From positions 744,001 to 808,000 of the forward strand of contig NZ_FYEZ01000001.1 in assembly GCF_900187395.1 (NCBI RefSeq): a stretch of 64,000 bases of DNA. Direction: 5' to 3'. Below are positions 8,034-13,104 of this stretch, piece by piece (the stretch's first letter is position 1; every line of letters begins with the position of its first letter). This DNA comes from Kytococcus aerolatus (GTDB lineage Bacteria; Actinomycetota; Actinomycetes; Actinomycetales; Dermatophilaceae). A program made the translations under genes and the position numbers. The notes below the pieces were generated by a model that saw only the letters and a list, made by a program, of their open reading frames with translations, had not been told where the DNA came from and did no database searches.

Positions 8034-8906
8034 TCAGGCCGCGTGAGCGGGCCAGTAGATGGTCTCAAACTCGATCGGGGTGGTCTTGCCCAGAGCCCGT
8101 TGCCGGCGTCTGCGGTGGTAGGTCCGCTCGATCCAGGTGACGATGGCCAGCCGGAGCTGCTCCCGGGTGGCCCAGCGGCGGCTGTTCAGGACGTTCTTCT
8201 GCACCAAGGCGAAGAAGGACTCCATCGCGGCGTTGTCCGCGCTGGAAGCCACACGCCCCATGGACCCGGTCAGGCCATGCCGGTGCAGCGCGCAGAGGTA
8301 CGTGCGCGACCGGAACTGGCTGCCCCGGTCGGCGTGGACCACGCACCCGGCGGTGGTGTCGCGGCCCCGGCGGGCGATGGCCATCTCCAGGGCGTCGACG
8401 GCCAGCTGGGAGGTCATCCGGTCATTGATGGAGTACCCCACGATCCGCCGTGACCAGACGTCCTTCACGGCGCACAGGTACAACTTCCCCTCGGCCGTGG
8501 GGTGCTCGGTGATGTCGGTCAACCACAACCGATTCGGGGCCTCGGCGGTGAAATCGCGCTGGACGAGGTCGTCGTGGACCGGCGGGCCGGGCTTCTTCCG
8601 TCGCCCCCGGGTACGGGAGTGCGCGGAGACGATCTGCCCCTGGTGGCAGATCTTCCACACGCGTCGCTCAGACAGGGCATGACCGGCGTCCGCGAGTTCA
8701 TCAGCGATGAATCGATACCCCAGTCCAGGGTCCTCGGCGTGGATCTCGTACGCGGCGTTCATCGCGTAGGCATCCACCAGGTCCCGGTCGCTGACCGGGT
8801 GGGCGCACCAGGCGTAGAACGCCTGCGGGGAGAACTTCAGCACCCGGCAGGCCACCGTGACGGGGATCCCGTCAGCGGCAAGGTCACGGACCAGCGGGTA
8901 GGTCAT
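8034..8906 (-). CDS. IS3-family transposase OrfB
   Basis: The 290-aa DDE integrase-fold protein has the first Asp in LWLTDITEHPT, the second in VVHADRGSQFRS, and the Glu in SADNAAMESFFALVQKNVL. The N-terminal helix-turn-helix part (RDLAADGIPVTVACRVLKFSPQAFYAW) is the usual OrfB opening. The ATG overlaps the TGA of orfA (aaATGAcc), so expression would normally require a -1 frameshift from orfA. OrfA is truncated, so this copy is probably silent or depends on another copy. Confidence 0.9.
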   Translation of the reverse strand: MTYPLVRDLAADGIPVTVACRVLKFSPQAFYAWCAHPVSDRDLVDAYAMNAAYEIHAEDPGLGYRFIADELADAGHALSERRVWKICHQGQIVSAHSRTRGRRKKPGPPVHDDLVQRDFTAEAPNRLWLTDITEHPTAEGKLYLCAVKDVWSRRIVGYSINDRMTSQLAVDALEMAIARRGRDTTAGCVVHADRGSQFRSRTYLCALHRHGLTGSMGRVASSADNAAMESFFALVQKNVLNSRRWATREQLRLAIVTWIERTYHRRRRQRALGKTTPIEFETIYWPAHAA

Positions 8907-9075
8907 TTGGGGGACTGGCCCAGCTTCAGGTTCGCCTGTGACAGGTACGCCGCTGCTCGTCGTTCTCCTGCTCCAGCAACCGGTTACGGCGCTTCAGGGC
9001 ACGCACCTCCTCGGACTCGGCCTTGGTCACGCCCGGACGGGCGACGTCCGCGCCGGGCTCGTCCACACTTTCACG
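8904..9075 (-). pseudogene. IS3 orfA 3' remnant
   Basis: The minus strand shows the OrfA leucine-zipper end PGVTKAESEEVRALKRRNRLLEQEN. The frame then slips: the expected YLSQANLKLGQSPK tail is in another frame just before the orfB start. The helix-turn-helix half of OrfA is gone, lost where the element meets the RelB-like remnant at about 9075. Confidence 0.6.
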
Positions 9076-9078
9076 CAT

Positions 9079-9228
9079 TCCGAGGGCGCCACCACCTCCG
9101 ACTTCGTCCGCACCGCCATCCTGGAGAAGATCGAGGACTCCTACGACCTCCAGGAGCTGCGCAAGGCGATCGCACAGGACTCGGGCGAGCGCTTCAGCAT
9201 CGACGAGATCCTCACCGAACTCGGCTGA
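9079..9228 (+). pseudogene. RelB/DUF6290-type antitoxin, 5'-truncated
   Basis: The reading frame from 9079 gives SEGATTSDFVRTAILEKIED followed by LQELRKAIAQDSGERFSIDEILTELG and a stop. This matches the helix and tail of ribbon-helix-helix antitoxins that pair with RelE toxins. The first strand and start codon are missing because the truncated IS3 abuts it. An apparent ORF starting at 8938 runs through IS sequence and is not the native start. Confidence 0.6.
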
Positions 9229-9390
9229 TCCACCGACCCACGCGCCGTCGGCAAGGGGCTCACCGCGAACCGCTCGAGCGAGTGGCGCTACCGCGTGGGT
9301 TCCTACCGCATCCTCGCCCTCATCCACGACGACGTCGTCACCATCGAGGTCTTCGCGATCGGCCGCCGCGACAAGGTCTACGACGGCTGA
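9229..9390 (+). pseudogene. RelE-type toxin, C-terminal half only
   Basis: Directly after the antitoxin stop, in the same frame, 54 codons read DPRAVGKGLTANRSSEWRYR and then VGSYRILALIHDDVVTIEVF, ending IGRRDKVYDG-stop. This is the typical second half of RelE/ParE-fold toxins (W-R-Y-R-V-G-x-Y-R-I then the C-terminal strand). The N-terminal half is deleted, so there is no toxin activity. It ends 9 bases before the ychF-tail copy B. Confidence 0.6.
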
Positions 9391-9395
9391 GCCAA

Positions 9396-9429
9396 CGGGT
9401 CACACGTTGAAGCGGAACTCCACCGAGTT
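9396..9429 (-). repeat. ychF-tail attachment-site copy B
   Basis: The minus strand reads N-S-V-E-F-R-F-N-V-stop (stop at 9400-9402). Bases 9396-9425 match 11615-11644 (copy C) at 29 of 30 positions, so the segment between them is bounded by near-perfect 30-bp direct repeats. The match to copy A covers the VEFRFNV codons. Confidence 0.75.
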
Positions 9430-9462
9430 TCGTTGGATAGAGCCATCATGCGACGCACTGCC

Positions 9463-10551
9463 CTAACTAATGCCCGATGCGCCTGAGGACGAGCCGGCCA
9501 GCTTCCTACCTAGTTCATCAACTGAGTTCATGGTGTTGCTGAGCACGACCACGCCCCGCCCACGGCCGGGACAAAGACTCATCCAGCTGCTGAAGCCACC
9601 AGTCATACCGTTGTGCCACACCAGCGAGTCCTGGTCGATATGCCAGCCGTAGCCGATACGAAGACTGCCGTCGACGACAGCAGCCGGCTCCAAGGCACTC
9701 GCGCCAGGAGCGGTGCCGTCCAGCAGAGCCTGCAGGTATCGGGTCATGTCAGCGAGAGTTGATCGAACACTGCCACTGGGCGCTTCAGCGCCCAAGGTCC
9801 AGGGCGCGGCCCGCCTCCCCCACATGATCGAGTAGCCGCGGGGCGCATCGGCTGGAAGTGATCTTGGATCTGCCGGAACGAAGCTGTCGACCATCCCCAG
9901 TGGTGCGAACAATCGTTCCTCCAGCAGCCGAGGGAAGGTCGTCCGGGAATGGCGAACCAGCGCCTGCCCAAGCAAGGAGTACCCGAGATTGGAGTAGGCA
10001 TACTCCTTCGGCCCCACGCGAGACCGTCGCGCATCCACGACCAGTCGCTCGAGAGTCACCGACGAACTGGGGTCATGCACGAGCAATGGCCAGAGCACAA
10101 GCCCGGCGAAGTTGCGCCAGGTGCTCGCCATGTCAGGCAACCCGCTTGTGTGCGTGGCAAGCTCTTCCAGCTCGACGGCGGCTACCTCGCTGCCCTCCAG
10201 CTCGAGGAAGGCCCCCAGCAGGGCCCGTCGGCTGATTTCACCGCGCTCCACCATGTCGGCGAAGACTGCGGCCGTCATGGTCTTGGTGATCGAACCGATT
10301 TCGTACTGTGTGTGACGATCTGCACCGAAATGAGCTTCACGGAGTACACCATCGTCGATTACCGCAATACTGGCCCGGCCTCGAGGACCATGCGATCGTC
10401 GAAGAATCGCCTCGGCTTCGCGGATGAGCCAAGAGTCCCCTGATGACGGGCTGCACAGGTTCGGAGTTCTGGCTCGGGCGAATACCTCGAAACTCGCCGC
10501 CCCCGCCATCACCAGGCCCGCCCCGACAGCCAGCCGCCTGCGCGAGCTCAC
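9463..10551 (-). CDS. Exported or membrane-anchored serine hydrolase, beta-lactamase family
   Basis: The 362-aa protein opens with a basic and hydrophobic leader (SSRRRLAVGAGLVMAGAASF), so export is likely. The penicillin-recognising fold is shown by Ser87-x-x-Lys90 (SITK), Tyr186-Ser-Asn188 (YAYSNLGYSLL) and a late WHNGMTGG, which replaces KTG. Together these indicate a class-C-like beta-lactamase-family hydrolase (EstB, D-aminopeptidase or LACTB-like). Real beta-lactam resistance is possible but not shown. Its start overlaps the HigA stop by 4 bases, so the two are cotranscribed. It is cargo of the segment between repeats B and C. Confidence 0.85.
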   Translation of the reverse strand: MSSRRRLAVGAGLVMAGAASFEVFARARTPNLCSPSSGDSWLIREAEAILRRSHGPRGRASIAVIDDGVLREAHFGADRHTQYEIGSITKTMTAAVFADMVERGEISRRALLGAFLELEGSEVAAVELEELATHTSGLPDMASTWRNFAGLVLWPLLVHDPSSSVTLERLVVDARRSRVGPKEYAYSNLGYSLLGQALVRHSRTTFPRLLEERLFAPLGMVDSFVPADPRSLPADAPRGYSIMWGRRAAPWTLGAEAPSGSVRSTLADMTRYLQALLDGTAPGASALEPAAVVDGSLRIGYGWHIDQDSLVWHNGMTGGFSSWMSLCPGRGRGVVVLSNTMNSVDELGRKLAGSSSGASGIS

Positions 10552-10847
10552 GCGACCTGCAGCGGCTTGATCTCAGCCACCTGATCGGCCACGCGGTCCT
10601 CCGCCAGCTCCAGCTCGTATCGACTCTGCAGGTTGAGCCAGAACTGCGGCTCAACACCGAAGTAGCGACCCAGGCGAAGTGCCGTGTCCGCGGTGATGGC
10701 TCGCTTGCCGTGCACGATCTCGTTGATCCGCCGCGGCGGCACCCCGATCGACACGGCGAGCTTGTGCTGCGTGATGCCGAAGCCTTCGATGAAGTCCTCC
10801 ATCAGGACCTCGCCAGGGTGGATCGGCGCGTAGAGCTTCTCAGTCAT
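10548..10847 (-). CDS. higA: HigA-family addiction-module antitoxin
   Basis: The 99-aa Xre-type helix-turn-helix protein has the family signature PIHPGEVLMEDFIEGFGITQ, then LAVSIGVPPRRINEIVHGKR and FWLNLQSRYELELAE. HigA antitoxins repress their own operon and neutralise HigB ribosome-dependent RNases. The ATG at 10847 is chosen. Directly upstream (10857-10898) a possible 3' remnant of higB ends LNLIIEDCH-stop, but the toxin gene itself is gone. The antitoxin is orphan and coupled to the downstream serine hydrolase. Confidence 0.85.
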   Translation of the reverse strand: MTEKLYAPIHPGEVLMEDFIEGFGITQHKLAVSIGVPPRRINEIVHGKRAITADTALRLGRYFGVEPQFWLNLQSRYELELAEDRVADQVAEIKPLQVA

Positions 10848-10929
10848 GGTGCACCTCAGTGGCAGTCCTCGATGATCAGGTTGAGCGTCTGGGATCAAGG
10901 AGTAGCAACATTCAGCATCTCGAGCCCAC

Positions 10930-11268
10930 TCAGTCCTCCAGCAGTACCGCTAGCTGGTCAGCGAGAGGAGACAGCCGCGCATCGACCACCGCCCACACAA
11001 TCGCATGATCCACAACTCCGTACTCATGGGCAATGATGTTGCGCATCCCGATGATCTGATCAAGATTCGGCACTTCCGCAGCGGTCCGGGCATCGGTGCG
11101 TCGCAGACGGTTCAAGGCCTCACCGAGAATCTCCAGCTGGCGCTCCACTGCCGATTGCACGAGTAGGTTGACCTGAAAATCGTGAACGTCGATCCCCTCT
11201 ACGAAGGAGAGGGCAGCCAGGCATGCCTGATGGGCGTCCCAGAGATGGGCCTTAGACGTCGGCAACAT
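10930..11268 (-). CDS. hepT: HepT-like HEPN RNase toxin
   Basis: The 112-aa all-helical protein has the HEPN catalytic motif R-x4-H-x-Y as RNIIAHEYG in its second half, and the AVERQLEILGEALNRL helix typical of DUF86. HepT toxins are RNases that the cognate MntA nucleotidyltransferase silences by AMPylating the tyrosine of this motif. The start at ATG 11268 (MLPTSKAHLWDAHQ) overlaps the end of mntA by 17 bases, giving the standard mntA-hepT order. The pair lies between ychF-tail copies B and C and probably helps stabilise that segment or act against phage. Confidence 0.85.
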   Translation of the reverse strand: MLPTSKAHLWDAHQACLAALSFVEGIDVHDFQVNLLVQSAVERQLEILGEALNRLRRTDARTAAEVPNLDQIIGMRNIIAHEYGVVDHAIVWAVVDARLSPLADQLAVLLED

Positions 11269-11560
11269 AGACGGTCTCCACCTGGCTGAGCGCAGACTCA
11301 CGGAAGTACGGATTGCGAATCGCTCGTTTCACGACGAGATCGACGTCGCGACCCACGATACCCCGAAGGTCATCGCGCAGCGCACAGAAGTCCTCGAACG
11401 GATCCGGCCGATCGGGGAGGAAGTCGACGAGGAAGTCGACGTCGCTGTCCGCGTCGAAGTCCCCGGTGACGGCTGACCCGAACAGTGACAACTCGGCCAC
11501 GCCATGGCGCTCAGCGGCGCGACGGATCGCAGCGAGGTCAACGCCAGCAGTGACAGTCAT
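11252..11560 (-). CDS. mntA: MntA-like minimal nucleotidyltransferase antitoxin
   Basis: The 102-aa pol-beta-superfamily protein has the nucleotidyltransferase signature GSAVTGDFDADSDVDFLVDF (GS plus D-x-D), with a third acidic residue expected in DVDLVV. In the MntA-HepT system this enzyme transfers AMP units to the toxin tyrosine and so switches off its RNase. It precedes hepT and overlaps it. The gene is complete, with ATG at 11560 after an AT-rich upstream stretch. Confidence 0.87.
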   Translation of the reverse strand: MTVTAGVDLAAIRRAAERHGVAELSLFGSAVTGDFDADSDVDFLVDFLPDRPDPFEDFCALRDDLRGIVGRDVDLVVKRAIRNPYFRESALSQVETVYVADV

Positions 11561-11614
11561 AGTGCCAGTATCTCATCACTGCCGACTCGTGGAGCGGATG
11601 TCGATCTCTGATGG

Positions 11615-11648
11615 CGGGTCACACGTTGAAGCGGAACTCAACCGCGTT
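11615..11648 (-). repeat. ychF-tail attachment-site copy C
   Basis: The minus strand reads N-A-V-E-F-R-F-N-V-stop (stop at 11619-11621). It is nearly identical to copy B over 30 bases. The nearby base composition changes: sequence to the right, up to about 12540, is clearly poorer in GC than that to the left. Confidence 0.75.
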
Positions 11649-11818
11649 CCGTAGCCGATTAGCATGGCGTCGCACCCACGCCACCACTAGACAGCGCCCG
11701 ATCCTGACGTCGATCTCCACGTCCGGTCAGTTGTGCCAGCGCGCACCGGGCGCGCGACCCGTTACGGTTCGGATCGCCCACGCCAGCACGTGGGCCAGCT
11801 TCCCAATACGCTGGATCC

Positions 11819-12481
11819 ATGGCAAACGGGCGAGGCGACTCAGACATCCACTCTTCCGAGGCGATCCAAGGGTTGGAGGCGCTTGAGACGGGCACGGTCG
11901 CGATCTATCGCACCCTATACGATCGGATTTTTTGGGACCTCGACCACGCGCACAATCAACTCTCTGGTCCAAAAATTGACTTTGCCGACCTCATACACAG
12001 CGCGGCCCACCTTCGCTTGGTGATAGAGCAAATCACGATGGCATCGTTCGTTGCCAGTCACACCTTGGTATCACAGGCTAACGTAGCCGTTTCAAACTCT
12101 CGAAACTTCGACTCCGCCCGAAAGATTCTGCAGAGACTCAACCCGCACTACTGGCCCGCGTCCTTCGGGCAAGTGACTCACGGTGGCCGTGAAGGGCTTG
12201 GGGTGCGCTCGGGAGTTGGACTGCAGGAAGCCGAAATTGGCCGATACTTCGGGCTTCTCAGCGAGGTTCTCCATGCGCAGACACCTTACGTCCTCAAGAA
12301 GCGACGACGCCCCCCAGAGGAGTATTTGTCTGAATATCGTACTCTTGGGGAGAAGTTGAGCCTCCTACTCGAAAGCCACATTGTGCAAATGGCCGATCAG
12401 CCCAAGTACCTCTACCTGACAAGGAATGGCAAAGAAATCAGCACCCAAGCCTTTTCAACAGACCAAAAACTGCTGGACTGA
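11819..12481 (+). CDS. Hypothetical protein on AT-richer cassette, 220 aa
   Basis: I do not recognise this protein. It is mostly helical, with no signal peptide. It has a helix around DFADLIHSAAHLRLVIEQIT, a segment RKILQRLNPHYWPASFG and a basic patch LKKRRRPPEEYL. Codon use differs from all neighbours: many A/T third positions such as ata, aaa and ttt. The gene is alone between ychF-tail copies C and D, which suggests it was brought in as single cargo from a lower-GC donor. A weak resemblance in general layout to the helical protein at 25481 is not enough to claim homology. Confidence 0.6.
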   Translation: MANGRGDSDIHSSEAIQGLEALETGTVAIYRTLYDRIFWDLDHAHNQLSGPKIDFADLIHSAAHLRLVIEQITMASFVASHTLVSQANVAVSNSRNFDSARKILQRLNPHYWPASFGQVTHGGREGLGVRSGVGLQEAEIGRYFGLLSEVLHAQTPYVLKKRRRPPEEYLSEYRTLGEKLSLLLESHIVQMADQPKYLYLTRNGKEISTQAFSTDQKLLD

Positions 12482-12503
12482 GCGCCAATAATCGTATCCT
12501 TGA

Positions 12504-12533
12504 TCATACATTGAATCTAAATTCGACCACATT
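12504..12533 (-). repeat. ychF-tail attachment-site copy D, protein-conserved but DNA-diverged
   Basis: The minus strand reads N-V-V-E-F-R-F-N-V-stop, identical in protein to copy A, but using AT-rich synonymous codons (gtg gtc gaa ttt aga ttc aat gta tga). Several of the 27 coding bases differ from copy A, and almost all are silent. This is the signature of a site that once worked as the true end of ychF in a lower-GC host. It marks the left end of the youngest element (12504-27967). Confidence 0.7.
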
Positions 12534-12738
12534 CGTCAAGTCGTCGTATGACGGCCCGCCTGGTCTGTTGACTCGTGGCAATCCTCGCTAGACTGGGAGG
12601 TGCCGCTCATGGAGCACACGGGCGGAGGCGCAGACCCTCGGTTGGTGACCGAGCAGCCGCGAGCTGATCTGCGTGGCAGGCGGTGAGCCTCCCTGACGGT
12701 GGAGGCAGATTCCGGATTGGCCTGAGCCGGGACGTGCG

Positions 12739-13104
12739 GTGTGCATTCCCTTGCGCATCAGCGAGGCCACCGCGGCGTCACAGCCCATTCACGACCGTCA
12801 ACCTGTCCGTCGGCCCCTCCCCGAGCGGGAGTGGCTCACCCTCACCGAAGTAGTCGAACTCGGCTACGGCTCCCATTGGACGCTGCGCCAGCGCATCAAG
12901 CGCGGGGAGCTGGCTGCCGCCAAGATCGGCAATCTCATCAAGGTCCGCCGCGAGGACCTCTCCGCTCTGGTCGTCCCCATCGAACCGGCGGAGCCCACGT
13001 TTGCCGACGTCGAGGCGGCGGTCGAGCGGATCGTGGCGAGCGCTCCCCCGTTGACCGATGAGCAGTGCCGTCGCCTCGCCTCCCTGTTCGGGGGTGCTGC
13101 ATGA
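12739..13104 (+). CDS. Excisionase-like helix-turn-helix protein (copy 2)
   Basis: The 121-aa protein has a GTG start at 12739. The core WLTLTEVVELGYGSHWTLRQ continuing to KIGNLIKVRREDL is a MerR/Xis-type winged helix, homologous to the 66-aa protein at 3967. It adds a C-terminal helical extension (FADVEAAVERIVASAPPLTDEQCRRLASLF). The stop overlaps the polB start (ATGA at 13101-13104), so it is cotranscribed with the polymerase. It may act as recombination directionality factor, as regulator of the polB-mob operon, or both. The start could be internal, since residues 1-30 are poorly structured. Confidence 0.75.
   Translation: MCIPLRISEATAASQPIHDRQPVRRPLPEREWLTLTEVVELGYGSHWTLRQRIKRGELAAAKIGNLIKVRREDLSALVVPIEPAEPTFADVEAAVERIVASAPPLTDEQCRRLASLFGGAA

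Larger units (their letters stand above)
8001..9075 (-). mobile_element. IS3-family insertion sequence, truncated at its orfA end
   Basis: One end begins near 8001 (tgtaggtttggttgacac), directly interrupting a short frame that starts at 7969 (MQIVSTEAGT). The complete orfB lies at 8034-8906. The orfA part is only a 3' fragment that ends around 9070-9085, where a toxin-antitoxin remnant begins on the other strand. The far inverted repeat is therefore missing and the element cannot move by itself. It is a second IS3 lineage, distinct from the one at 22117-24717. Confidence 0.75.

Noticed and set aside
10855-10930. Intact higB toxin gene upstream of higA
   Set aside because: Only about 10 codons of possible C-terminal sequence are present before higA. 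The rest of the spacer is too short for a toxin.
3611-12533. Integron-like cassette array with repeated recombination sites
   Set aside because: The sites encode the ychF C-terminus and are not attC-like folded sites, there is no tyrosine integron integrase, and a serine recombinase lies at ychF. A stacked-integration model fits better.
12520-12800. Missing N-terminus of the large serine recombinase encoded next to copy D on the minus strand
   Set aside because: The minus-strand frames there show no resolvase opening motif (YxRxS) and contain stops, so the lost part is not at the opposite end of the element.
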